Assembly (NCBI GenBank): GCA_964468725.1
Contig: CAYXVU010000021.1
Coordinates: 1 to 40,841 of the forward strand
Reading direction: 5' to 3'
Source of the DNA: CAYXVU01 sp964468725
GTDB lineage: Bacteria > Acidobacteriota > Blastocatellia > UBA7656
DNA: 40,841 nt
The notes beneath the pieces were generated by a model. It worked only from the letters and a program-made list of their open reading frames with translations. It made no database searches and was not told the DNA's origin. Shown here one piece after another: positions 22,743-31,798 of this stretch (positions are counted from its first letter, which is position 1; each line of letters starts with the position of its first letter). The translations under genes were made by a program, and so were the position numbers.

Positions 22743-25283
22743 ATGCAAAGACCAACCAAGCATAGAATCAAGAAATTCCCGTTCAGACCCGCCTGTTTGC
22801 TCGCCATCGGGGCGCTGCTCTCGCTGGCTGTGATGAATCTCTCTTTTCTGAAGAGTGCGCGCGCGCAGATTGCAGCATCTTCTGCGCAGGAAAAGACCTC
22901 TGGGCCGCTGACCGTCACGGCGAACTTTTCGGAGGCTCAGTCGGTCAAGCCGGATACGGCGATTGCTCTGCAATTGAGCCGAGCTATGGAAAAATCGGAC
23001 GGCAGGTTGGCCATCTTTATCAACGCTCTTGATGTCACCAGCCTCTTCAAAGCGAGCGAAACCCGGCTGATCTACCAAGCCCAAATTCTACCGCTGTCGC
23101 CGGGCGATTCCGTCGTGACCGTCTATCGCATCGCGGCGCGTGATGAGTGGCAAGAGGTCGCACACTTCCCCCTCAAAGTGGTAAACGAAATTACCGTCAC
23201 CTCCGCATCATCACCTACGCCGAACACAGACGCGTCCCCATCTGTGCCGGATAAGCAGAATGGCGAAGCGACCGCAGCAGCAAAACCCGAAGCATCGCCT
23301 GCCCAATCGTCCGAAAAGAATGTTGCTCCTCCCGCTAGTCAAGAGACAGGGAAAGCCGATGAGCCCAAACCGATTCAAGCTGAAGCGGCAACTGCGGGAA
23401 CAAAGGCCGAAACCGAAACCAATAAAGTTCAAGAGAAATCGGCGACCACCGAACCTGTGCCGACAGCCTCAGCCGATAGTCAACCGGCACAGGAGACGGG
23501 CGCGCAACCTCAAGCCACAGAAGCCGCCGCCGAGCCGTCGCCAAAGAAAAGGTTCGGTTTTGAAAAACTCGACTTCATCCCTTCGATCTCGCTCACCATC
23601 AAATCGCAGCCCGCACAATCAAGTTTTCCAGCCGATAACGCCCCGGCGCGACCAACCTTTACCGACCTTAATACGACCAGCAGCTATCGCACGGAGATGC
23701 TACGCGGTCGCTTCGCCGCGCAGACGCAATTCGATTTCGCGGGATCGAGTTTTCAACAAGAAGCCTTGCGCTTTGGCGAACTCGGCGAAGATGCGCTGCC
23801 TGTTGACCTCGCCTCCTATTTGACGCAGTACCAATTTGGCAACGTGAAGTATCTGCTCGGCCACACCTCATACGGCACAAGCCGTCACCTGATCAACAGC
23901 TTTTCCAGTCGTGGAATGACGCTGACGCTGCCCTTCTCTTCGCAATTCGACTTTTCGGTGGCTGCGATGAATGGCTCGAGCGTGGTCGGCTTCAACAATT
24001 TTTTCGGACTGGCTAATCGCCGACACCAACTGGTTTCGGGCACACTCGGCGCTGAACTGTTACCCAAACGACCCGGCGGTTTGCGCGTCGAAACCGCCGT
24101 CATGCAAGGTTGGTTACAACCAGTCAGCGGCTTTAATCAAGGGATTGTCAACGACGCGGAACGCAGCAAAGGCATCGGCTTTCGCGTGCTGGCTTCCGAT
24201 GCCAATCAACGCCTGCGCATCGAAGGCGGGTTTTCGCGCAGCGAGTTTTTTAATCCTGCCGATGCCGAACTGAACCAGAATCAAGATGCGCTCGTCGAAA
24301 TTGCTCCCATCTGGAAAAACGCGCAATACCTCGATGCGGCATACGATCTCTTCAAAGATTTTGCCCTTAGCCAAACCAAAAAGCTCAACTTGACGATCAA
24401 CTTCAAACACGAGCGCGTTGACCCGCTCTACCGCAGTCTCGGCGCCTCCACGCAAGCCGACAAGCTGAGCAATGAATTCTTAGTTACGGGTTCGCTCGGC
24501 GAGATAACAGCGCAATACGCGCATCAACGATTTCGAGACAATCTAGCCAATGTGCCTTCGATTTTGACTTCGAATACAAGGGTTCACACGCTGACGATTG
24601 CCATCCCTATGGCATCGTTATTCGGCAACCCCGAAGCCCCTTCGAAACTGTTGCCGCGCACCGCCTATAATTTCAACCGCACCTTCCAATTCGGTGCTGC
24701 AATCCCGGTAAATGGCGGCTTCGAAGTTGACCTCGCAACGATTCCCGATCAAGTCAGCACCAATCAGGGGATAACTGCTGACTGGCAATTTACCAAATGG
24801 CGGTTCGGCTACCGACTGAATCATTCATTTCAAAACAATCGCCAAATCGGCAATGAACTGGCCGATCTGCGAAACTTCACGCAGGGCTTCAGCGTCGGCA
24901 TCAATCCGCATGTCGCTGTTGATCTCAATTTGGATGTCAACGCCGAAAGCGCCCTCGATAAACTGAATCGCGCCATCAATCGCAATGTCACGGTCGGGCC
25001 GAATGTAACTTGGCGCATAACACAAGCGATGAATCTGGTTTCGACCGTCTCTTACAACTTTGCGGGCGATGCCGCCGCAACCAAAAATAATCGCAATATC
25101 AATTTCGATTTGCAGTATTCCTATCAGTTCGCGCGGGAAAAGGATCGCTGGCGCAAACTGAGCGGGCAATTCTCCATCAAATACTCGAACACCTTCGCCC
25201 GCACGAGTGATTTGGTCTTTACCCTCAATGATCTGCGAAAGCAACAGACCTTGTTTGTACAAATGAGCTTTACCTTTTTTTAG
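22743..25283 (+). CDS. Outer-membrane beta-barrel protein with periplasmic N-terminal domain
   Basis: An 846-residue protein. The signal peptide is long (1-41, cleavage ARA before Gln42). Residues about 50-150 form a beta-rich Ig-like domain, followed by a linker of over 100 residues rich in Ala, Pro, Glu and Thr (about 150-270) that could span the periplasm. The rest (about 275-846) shows alternating amphipathic strands ending FVQMSFTFF, with a terminal Phe as in BamA-inserted barrels. Size would allow a barrel of some 20 or more strands (inference). It could be a porin, receptor or secretion pore for the small secreted proteins upstream. No TonB box was identified. The stop overlaps the next gene's ribosome site. 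Confidence 0.82.
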   Translation: MQRPTKHRIKKFPFRPACLLAIGALLSLAVMNLSFLKSARAQIAASSAQEKTSGPLTVTANFSEAQSVKPDTAIALQLSRAMEKSDGRLAIFINALDVTSLFKASETRLIYQAQILPLSPGDSVVTVYRIAARDEWQEVAHFPLKVVNEITVTSASSPTPNTDASPSVPDKQNGEATAAAKPEASPAQSSEKNVAPPASQETGKADEPKPIQAEAATAGTKAETETNKVQEKSATTEPVPTASADSQPAQETGAQPQATEAAAEPSPKKRFGFEKLDFIPSISLTIKSQPAQSSFPADNAPARPTFTDLNTTSSYRTEMLRGRFAAQTQFDFAGSSFQQEALRFGELGEDALPVDLASYLTQYQFGNVKYLLGHTSYGTSRHLINSFSSRGMTLTLPFSSQFDFSVAAMNGSSVVGFNNFFGLANRRHQLVSGTLGAELLPKRPGGLRVETAVMQGWLQPVSGFNQGIVNDAERSKGIGFRVLASDANQRLRIEGGFSRSEFFNPADAELNQNQDALVEIAPIWKNAQYLDAAYDLFKDFALSQTKKLNLTINFKHERVDPLYRSLGASTQADKLSNEFLVTGSLGEITAQYAHQRFRDNLANVPSILTSNTRVHTLTIAIPMASLFGNPEAPSKLLPRTAYNFNRTFQFGAAIPVNGGFEVDLATIPDQVSTNQGITADWQFTKWRFGYRLNHSFQNNRQIGNELADLRNFTQGFSVGINPHVAVDLNLDVNAESALDKLNRAINRNVTVGPNVTWRITQAMNLVSTVSYNFAGDAAATKNNRNINFDLQYSYQFAREKDRWRKLSGQFSIKYSNTFARTSDLVFTLNDLRKQQTLFVQMSFTFF

Positions 25284-25292
25284 GAGAACATC

Positions 25293-26546
25293 GTGAAAAG
25301 AATCCTTATTCTTATCCTCTTCATATTTTCCTTCATCATCACCGCTGATGCTCAAGTGCGCGTCACCCCTTCGAGCGTGACTGCCTATTCGCAAGGCGCA
25401 ACAACTGTCTACCTTACCTTCAGCGGCGTGATTAACAAACGCCCCGCCGATGCCTGTTGGTGCGGCGATCTGATACCGGCGACACCGAATCTCGGTATGA
25501 TGTGCAATCCGGCGACCGTATTTGGATGCCTTCCGGTGCGTTACGATCAATCACGGCTTAACGCCAGCGGCATCTACACAGACATTATGTCCATTCCGCC
25601 ATCGGTGGCGCGCAAAGCCTATCAAGATGCGGCGAATGGCAACGATGCCACCTTCTTTTATGTGCGCCGTTTTATCAGTACAGTTGGCGGCCCCGATGAA
25701 TTTGTGCCGGTGACGATTCGCTTGAGCGGTAATGGCGCAGCCGTTCCCTTCTCGCTGACAGAAGTGAAGCTGTCATGGGCAAGCGATAAACCGGTCGTCT
25801 TAATCAATGCCGATCAGAAATTGCCCGGCATCAAAGCGGAGATCAAATACACCGGCACGGGACGATTGAAAGGTCGGTGGGAAATCGTCAAGCCCGGTGA
25901 AGAGTTGCCTTCACAATTCGATCTGTTGACCGAAGCGACTTTGCCCGTTGAGTTGCGTGGCAGACAGCGTCGCTATACATTGCTGAGCCGCTTTAACACG
26001 TTCTTGCCGCCAACGGGAAAATTCATCTTGCCCGGCCCCGAATGGTGGCGCGTACCCTCTCATATGGAGGGTCTTTATCTGGTACTGTTGCGAATCGAAG
26101 CCGTCGAAGACCTCGCGGGCAATTCACGGCTTGGTGAAATCGGAGCCGGTCCGGCAACCATTCCAACCGGCGGCGTCGCGGGGTTTGCTTTGCCGACTCT
26201 GCGCTACTACGTCGGCGGCAGCACAGGCAATCTTGATAGCGATCAACGGACGAATAAACTGACGGCGTTGACGCCGGATGACAATGCAATCCTATCGTCC
26301 AATGAACCAATTGAATTTCGCTGGTCATCCATCGAAGGCGTGAGCCTCTACCGCATTGAAGTCGAAGACGAAAACCGCACACTGATTATGGCTGCGGTTC
26401 TCTTGCCCATTTCAGCAACCTATCGCGCGCCATCGTGGTTGAAAGAGAAGGTAAATGGTGGGACGGTGCAATGGCGCGTTTTGGCGCTCGATGCGGCGGG
26501 CAATCCCATCAGCGAAACCCCGCGCCGCCGTTTGCAATTGCAATAA
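25293..26546 (+). CDS. Exported Ig/Fn3-like protein coupled to the barrel protein
   Basis: A 417-residue exported protein. Signal peptide 1-20 (ADA before Gln21). The N-terminal part has a cysteine cluster (DACWCGDLIPATPNLGMMC, then FGC) and beta-rich sequence. The final 100 residues resemble an Fn3/Ig-like fold (LTALTPDDNAIL, IEFRWSSIEGVSLYRIEVED, VQWRVLALDAAGN). The GTG start lies 6 nt after AGGAG, which overlaps the stop of the barrel gene, so the two are translationally coupled and probably work together. A periplasmic or surface accessory of the barrel is inferred. Family not recognised. Confidence 0.8.
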   Translation: MKRILILILFIFSFIITADAQVRVTPSSVTAYSQGATTVYLTFSGVINKRPADACWCGDLIPATPNLGMMCNPATVFGCLPVRYDQSRLNASGIYTDIMSIPPSVARKAYQDAANGNDATFFYVRRFISTVGGPDEFVPVTIRLSGNGAAVPFSLTEVKLSWASDKPVVLINADQKLPGIKAEIKYTGTGRLKGRWEIVKPGEELPSQFDLLTEATLPVELRGRQRRYTLLSRFNTFLPPTGKFILPGPEWWRVPSHMEGLYLVLLRIEAVEDLAGNSRLGEIGAGPATIPTGGVAGFALPTLRYYVGGSTGNLDSDQRTNKLTALTPDDNAILSSNEPIEFRWSSIEGVSLYRIEVEDENRTLIMAAVLLPISATYRAPSWLKEKVNGGTVQWRVLALDAAGNPISETPRRRLQLQ

Positions 26547-26552
26547 GCCGTC

Positions 26553-26583
26553 CGATGATGCGATTGTAGAAATCGAATCATCG
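26553..26583. terminator. Hairpin between convergent genes
   Basis: Arms CGATGATGCGATT (26553-26565) and AATCGAATCATCG (26571-26583) pair over 13 bp with one mismatch and a 5-nt loop. There is no T run, so its terminator role is only likely from position. Confidence 0.45.
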
Positions 26584-26601
26584 AGTTGATGGGCAGAGCG
26601 A

Positions 26602-28170
26602 TCAATTCACTTGTCGCTCTCTGCCTTCCCAATAGGGGGCGCGCAGTTCACGCTTTAATATCTTGCCCGATGGGTTGCGCGGCAGAGCGGCGATGAAATC
26701 CACCGTCTTCGGGCATTTGTAATGGGCGATGCGCTCACGGGTGAATTCGATGATCGCTTCGTCTGTAACCTCTGCACCCGCTTTCTTCACAACGATGGCT
26801 TTGACAGCCTCGCCCCATTTGTCATCCGGCACGCCAATCACGGCAACATCGGCAACTGCCGGATGGGAAAAGATCGCGCTTTCAACTTCCGCAGGATAGA
26901 TGTTTTCACCGCCGCTGATAATCAAGTCCTTAATGCGGTCGTGAATATGCAAGTATCCGTCTTCATCAAAGTAGCCCGCATCGCCCGTGTACAACCATTC
27001 GCCGCGAATCGCGCGCGCTGTCGCGTCGGGCAGATTCCAATAGCCTTTCATGTTCTGCGGCGAGCGCAGAATGATTTCGCCCACTTCACCAACAGCAACG
27101 TCCCGATCTTCTGCATCAACAATGCGAATTTCGATGCCGCTAAGCGGTTTGCCGCATGAACGCATCTTCGCATTGCCCGCCGGGTCATGATCTTCGGGCG
27201 GCAACCAAGTAAACGCGCCGGTTGTTTCGGTCAACCCATAGACTTGCGCAAAGCCGCAGCGGAAGACTTGCAAAGCAACGCGCAATAGATCAAGCGGTAT
27301 CGGCGATGCGCCATAGACCAATAATTTGAGCGATGACAAATCAGTATCTTTGATCTCCGGCGATTGCAGCATAAACAGAATCAAGGCCGGAACAAAGAAG
27401 GCTTTGGTAACGCGATGCTGCGCGATGTTCTGAAGAATTTCCACAGGCAACGTCTCGCGGGTGATGACGGTCTTCGCACCGGCGTAAAAACCGATGGCAG
27501 CCCAACCGGCTCCGCCAATGTGAAACAGCGGCATGCAGACGAGGTTCACGTCATCTTCCGTCCACACGCCCCACTCACGAATGGCCATCGGGACAAGCGT
27601 GAGCAGGTTGCCATTGGTGATTTGCGCGCCTTTCGGATGTCCGGTTGTGCCGCTGGTATAGAGTTGAATGGCAACATCCGAACCGGCAATTAACACTTTC
27701 GGGTCGTCGTCGTTTTGCCGGTCGCGCCAGGACTCGTAAGTCGGCCATTCGGGATGGCTGCCGCTGAGCGTCATCACCTGTTTCACGGTCTTCAATTCAC
27801 CGAGTATTTGTTCGACGATGGCGAAATACTCTTCGCCAACAAAGAGGATTTCTGCCATCGAATCGTTGATGATGTAAGCGACTTCAGGCGCGGCCAATCG
27901 CCAATTGACCGACACCAACACATTGTTCGACTTCGCCGCCCCAAAGAAGATTTCAAAGAATGACGCCGAGTTTTTATCAAGCAAAGCAATGCGCCTTTGC
28001 GGCGCGCTATGACTGACAAGAAAGCCGTTGGCCGACTGATTGGCACGACGATCCAGCTCGGCGAAGGTCAATTCTTGCCTGCCGAAGACGATGGCGGTCT
28101 TGTCCGGCAGAAGTGTCGCGTTATACCGAGTGATGTCGGCAACAACCTGAATCCCCTCTTCTCGGCTCAT
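26602..28170 (-). CDS. AMP-dependent acyl-CoA synthetase/ligase
   Basis: A 522-residue ANL-superfamily enzyme activating a carboxylic acid to its acyl-adenylate and then the CoA thioester. Motifs: YTSGTTGHPKGA (P-loop), YGLTETTG (A5), YTGDAGYFDEDGY with IHDRIKDLIISGGENIYP (A7/A8 hinge), and PRNPSGKILKREL with the C-terminal catalytic Lys. This set is typical of long- or medium-chain fatty-acyl ligases; chain length cannot be read from sequence. ATG with GGGAG upstream. It follows the VPS10-type gene on the same strand by 109 bp, and its end faces the exported-protein cluster. Confidence 0.95.
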   Translation of the reverse strand: MSREEGIQVVADITRYNATLLPDKTAIVFGRQELTFAELDRRANQSANGFLVSHSAPQRRIALLDKNSASFFEIFFGAAKSNNVLVSVNWRLAAPEVAYIINDSMAEILFVGEEYFAIVEQILGELKTVKQVMTLSGSHPEWPTYESWRDRQNDDDPKVLIAGSDVAIQLYTSGTTGHPKGAQITNGNLLTLVPMAIREWGVWTEDDVNLVCMPLFHIGGAGWAAIGFYAGAKTVITRETLPVEILQNIAQHRVTKAFFVPALILFMLQSPEIKDTDLSSLKLLVYGASPIPLDLLRVALQVFRCGFAQVYGLTETTGAFTWLPPEDHDPAGNAKMRSCGKPLSGIEIRIVDAEDRDVAVGEVGEIILRSPQNMKGYWNLPDATARAIRGEWLYTGDAGYFDEDGYLHIHDRIKDLIISGGENIYPAEVESAIFSHPAVADVAVIGVPDDKWGEAVKAIVVKKAGAEVTDEAIIEFTRERIAHYKCPKTVDFIAALPRNPSGKILKRELRAPYWEGRERQVN

Positions 28171-28279
28171 CTATGATCTCCCGTTGAAAGAAGGCTCAAA
28201 CCCTTTGACGAAGTAGCGCGGCGATTCGCCCCTTCCCCTTTCTTCCATCTGCCCGCTTGAGTCGTCGTAGTCGTCAACC

Positions 28280-31200
28280 CTATTGCGGCAAGGTTATCGG
28301 CTTACCGGCAACCAATGTCGGCGCGTTGTGTTTCCTGAGCGTGTCATTCATCTGCGCGACGCGCTCGCTGAGGAACTTGTTGACTTCATTCAGGCGCGGC
28401 GGAAATTCGCTGCGCAACTTGTTGAAATACTCGCGCATGGGCGGTGTCGGCGCAGCATTCCCGCCATCAATCGTAAAGAAGAGGCCGCCAACTCGATCAG
28501 CCAGTTTCGGGATGCCGGATAGTCCCAATGTCGGTTCCGGCTTGTTACCCAACTTGTCTTGTTCGGCTTCAACCTGTTTGATGAAATCGCCAAGCGCTTT
28601 GGTTAAATCGGCGGAAGCATCGGGCAGGCGATCTTTCACCGTCTTTTCGATCTGTTGCAACTGCTCCTTCAAGCTATCGAGCGAGCGCAAGGCTTCGTTG
28701 ACGGCTGAGGTCATATCGCGCAGCTTCATCGCATAATCGAATTGCATGCGCAAATCGGCCAACTCTACCTTCACAGTTGGGTCCATCTGCACTTCTACTT
28801 TTTTCTCCAGCGAGCGGTCGCCAATTTTCAATCGCACGGTGTAGGTTCCCGGCAAGACTTGCGGGCCGCGCGGTTGACCGACAAAAGCGAGTTGTTCTTC
28901 GGTCGGCGGGGTGCGCAACTTCGCGCCTTCATAGCTGAGATTCCAAGTGGCGCGATTGATCCCTTTCTCCGCAGGCACATTGCGAATCTCGTTTACCATC
29001 TTGCCGCTGTCGTCAAGAATCTGCATGGTTACTTTGGTCTTCTCATCCGGCTTCTCTTTGAGGTAATACGTAATCAACGCGCCGCCCGGCGGATTCGGCC
29101 CTTGAAACACCTTGTCGCCGATGCCGTAACGCGTAAATCGCATGGTGAAGCGCAACGCCGGTCGAATGTCGAACAGATGCGCGTCGCTGGCAGCAATCTG
29201 CTCGTTCATCTGTTGAATGGGGGTCGCGTCATCGAAAATCCAGATGCTGCGCCCGTGCGTTCCGAGTATCAGGTCGTTTTGACGCGGATGAATTTTGATG
29301 TCGTGAATCGAAACATTCGGCAAGTTCTTCAAACCAAGCGATACCCAATTGCCGCCCCCATTGTAAGAAGCAAATAAGCCGATCTCCGTACCCGCATAGA
29401 GCAGATTCGGATTCTTCGGGTCTTCCCGCACAACTTGCACATAGGCTTTCGCGGGCAGGTTGCCGCTGATATTCATCCAACTGCGCCCGCCATCAGAAGT
29501 CTTGAAGATGTACGGGCGAAAATCGTCAAACATATGACGTTCGAACGAAACATAGGCCACCTCTGCGCTGCGCGCGGAAAGCTCAACGTGCGAGACGGGC
29601 GAATTGGCAGCGATGCCGGAAACATTTTTGATGATGTTGTTCCAGGTCTTACCGCCATCTTGAGTGACTTGCAGGTTGCCATCGTCCGTTCCTGCCCAAA
29701 TCAGTCCCTTTTTGACGGGCGATTCGGCCAGACTGATGATCGTGCAGTAATACTCTGCCGTCGAATTTTCAATCGCGATGGGGCCGCCTGCGTCTTTCAA
29801 TTTCTCCGGGTCGTTGGTCGTTAAATCATGGCTGATCTTCTGCCAGGTTTTGCCGAAGTCGGTTGATTGGAAGAGCACGTTGCCGCCGATAAAGACGGCA
29901 TTTTTATCATGCGGCGAAACGTGAATGGGTGCGTTCCAATTGAAGCGATAGGTGACGGTGTTGGCCGCGCTGCCGTCTTCGACCGAGGGCGCGACCAATT
30001 GCTGTTCGCGGGTTCGCATATCGGTGCGCACGACGTTGCCGCCTTGCGATTCAGAGAGGTAGAGATCAATATCATCAGCGTGATTGATGGTGTGAAAGCC
30101 ATCGCCGAAACTCACCATTCGCCAGTCATCATTCATAATGCCTGCCGGTTCGCGGGTACGACTCGGCCCCGTCCAACTGCCATTATCCTGCAAGCCGCCG
30201 CTCACATAGTAAAACGGCAAGCGATCATCGGCGTGAACATGATAGAACTGCCCCATCGGAATGTTGTTGACATATTCCCAGGTCTCGCCTTGATCGTAGG
30301 TGACAGCGATGCCTCCGTCTTGCCCTTGCCACATCCGTTTCGGGTCTTTCGGGTCAATCCACAGCGCGTGGTAATCAATGTGCGTGCGTCCGGTGATCGA
30401 ACGAAACGAGCGCCCCCCGTCTATCGAAACGAACAATGTCGAAGCGACGGCATAGATACGATTCTCATTGGTCGGATCAACGCGCATATCGGTGTAGTAA
30501 AATCCGCGCGAGACGATGGCAGGATTCTTTGACACTTGCCGGAAGGTTTCGCCACGATTATCCGAACGATAAAGCGTACCCTCTTTCGATTCGACGATGA
30601 CATAGACGACTTGCGGATTGCTCGGCGCAACCTTGACGCCGATGCGTCCCATCAATTTCGGCAATCCTTCGGTCAGTTTCTTCCACGTCCGGCCACCGTC
30701 AATGGATTTGAAGACCCCGCCTTTCTCGCCTCCGCTGCGATGCGTCCACGGTTTGCGTTCAAAGCTCCACATCCCTGCATACAAGATATTTGGATTGGTC
30801 GGGTCTATATCGAGGTCGGCAACGCCGTGCTCGTTGTCAAGGTAGAGCGTCTTTTGCCAACTCTTGCCGCCATCGGTGGTCATAAAAACGCCGCGTTCTT
30901 CGTTCGGGCCAAAGGCATGACCGAGCGCACCAACGTAGACAATATCGGGGTTTTGCGGATGAATGACGATGCGCGAAATGCGTTCGCTATCACGCAGCCC
31001 CATGTGTTGCCAGGTCTTGCCCCCGTCATTCGATTTATAGACGCCATCTCCGAACGACACGCTGTTGCGCGTATTCGATTCGCCTGTGCCTGCCCAGATG
31101 ACATCCGGATTGTTCGGTTCGAGCGCGAGATCGCCGATGGAGATCGTACCTTGTCGCTCGAAGATCGGCGTCCAGGTCGTGCCGCCGTTGGTGGTTTTGA

Positions 31201-31438
31201 AGATGCCGCCGGAAGCCGAGCCGACATAGACCAGATTCGGATTACCCGCAACACCTTCGATATCGGCATTGCGCCCGCCCATATTGCAAGGGCCGATGCT
31301 GCGCCATTGCAGTTGGTCAAAAGCCTTTATATCGAAAGCCGTTTGATTGCCTTGCGCGAATACTCGCAGGTGAGAGGGCATTAACAGCATCACGCAAAAA
31401 AACATCCATATTAAAGTCGAACCGTCCCGTTTGCTCAC
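28280..31438 (-). CDS. Exported VPS10/BNR-repeat (sortilin-like) beta-propeller protein
   Basis: A 1052-residue protein with a signal sequence (TLIWMFFCVMLLMP, cleavage near VFA before Gln). At least ten BNR-type Asp-box motifs follow, for example TTNGGTTW, SNDGGKTW, TTDGGKSW, SIDGGRTW, STDFGKTW, TQDGGKTW and TSDGGRSW, as in VPS10 propellers often called glycosyl hydrolases in databases. Catalytic activity cannot be assumed. The C-terminal 250 residues hold a beta domain (YLKEKPDEKTKVTMQILDD) and a helical region. The GTG at 31438 has AGGAGG 6 nt upstream; an in-frame GTG at 31462 lies before that site and is rejected. Such proteins are abundant in Acidobacteriota. Confidence 0.9.
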   Translation of the reverse strand: MSKRDGSTLIWMFFCVMLLMPSHLRVFAQGNQTAFDIKAFDQLQWRSIGPCNMGGRNADIEGVAGNPNLVYVGSASGGIFKTTNGGTTWTPIFERQGTISIGDLALEPNNPDVIWAGTGESNTRNSVSFGDGVYKSNDGGKTWQHMGLRDSERISRIVIHPQNPDIVYVGALGHAFGPNEERGVFMTTDGGKSWQKTLYLDNEHGVADLDIDPTNPNILYAGMWSFERKPWTHRSGGEKGGVFKSIDGGRTWKKLTEGLPKLMGRIGVKVAPSNPQVVYVIVESKEGTLYRSDNRGETFRQVSKNPAIVSRGFYYTDMRVDPTNENRIYAVASTLFVSIDGGRSFRSITGRTHIDYHALWIDPKDPKRMWQGQDGGIAVTYDQGETWEYVNNIPMGQFYHVHADDRLPFYYVSGGLQDNGSWTGPSRTREPAGIMNDDWRMVSFGDGFHTINHADDIDLYLSESQGGNVVRTDMRTREQQLVAPSVEDGSAANTVTYRFNWNAPIHVSPHDKNAVFIGGNVLFQSTDFGKTWQKISHDLTTNDPEKLKDAGGPIAIENSTAEYYCTIISLAESPVKKGLIWAGTDDGNLQVTQDGGKTWNNIIKNVSGIAANSPVSHVELSARSAEVAYVSFERHMFDDFRPYIFKTSDGGRSWMNISGNLPAKAYVQVVREDPKNPNLLYAGTEIGLFASYNGGGNWVSLGLKNLPNVSIHDIKIHPRQNDLILGTHGRSIWIFDDATPIQQMNEQIAASDAHLFDIRPALRFTMRFTRYGIGDKVFQGPNPPGGALITYYLKEKPDEKTKVTMQILDDSGKMVNEIRNVPAEKGINRATWNLSYEGAKLRTPPTEEQLAFVGQPRGPQVLPGTYTVRLKIGDRSLEKKVEVQMDPTVKVELADLRMQFDYAMKLRDMTSAVNEALRSLDSLKEQLQQIEKTVKDRLPDASADLTKALGDFIKQVEAEQDKLGNKPEPTLGLSGIPKLADRVGGLFFTIDGGNAAPTPPMREYFNKLRSEFPPRLNEVNKFLSERVAQMNDTLRKHNAPTLVAGKPITLPQ

Positions 31439-31798
31439 GGCGAACCTCCTGAAGGAATCCACTGGCTAGATGATTGGCTTGGCAAGGATAAAACAAGAAC
31501 CCGCGACCCGTCTATTCAGAACTCGTCGAGTGCAGTTGATTTTCAAGCGCCCTTGTTTTTTTGTTTGAGCATAGACAAAACATCATCTGATACATTCATT
31601 CGGGCTAAACTGCATAGCCAATATTCCTCAAAACTATGCCCTTATAATTTTCCTAAGATTTCATAATATATTTTCCCTGCTGTCCAGAAAAAACTAATTA
31701 GGCAAATTCGCGTTTTTGTGATTCTATTACCCAGACATTGAGCCTTTCCAAAATAACATTTTGAACTCACTCCTCTTATTGGAAAGGGCTGGAACGAT
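31439..31798. other. AT-rich divergent intergenic region, 360 bp
   Basis: It lies between the VPS10-type gene and the exported hydrolase gene. The stretch from about 31550 to 31780 is visibly richer in A/T than its neighbours. It ends in an inverted repeat next to the hydrolase start. No RNA gene or ORF was recognised. Confidence 0.6.
31741..31790 (+). promoter_or_regulatory. Inverted repeat abutting the hydrolase ribosome-binding region
   Basis: AGCCTTTCCAA (31741-31751) and TTGGAAAGGGCT (31779-31790) pair with one bulged base across a 27-nt loop. The right arm ends 8 nt before the ATG, so as RNA it could hide purine-rich sequence used for initiation; as DNA it could be an operator. Confidence 0.45.
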
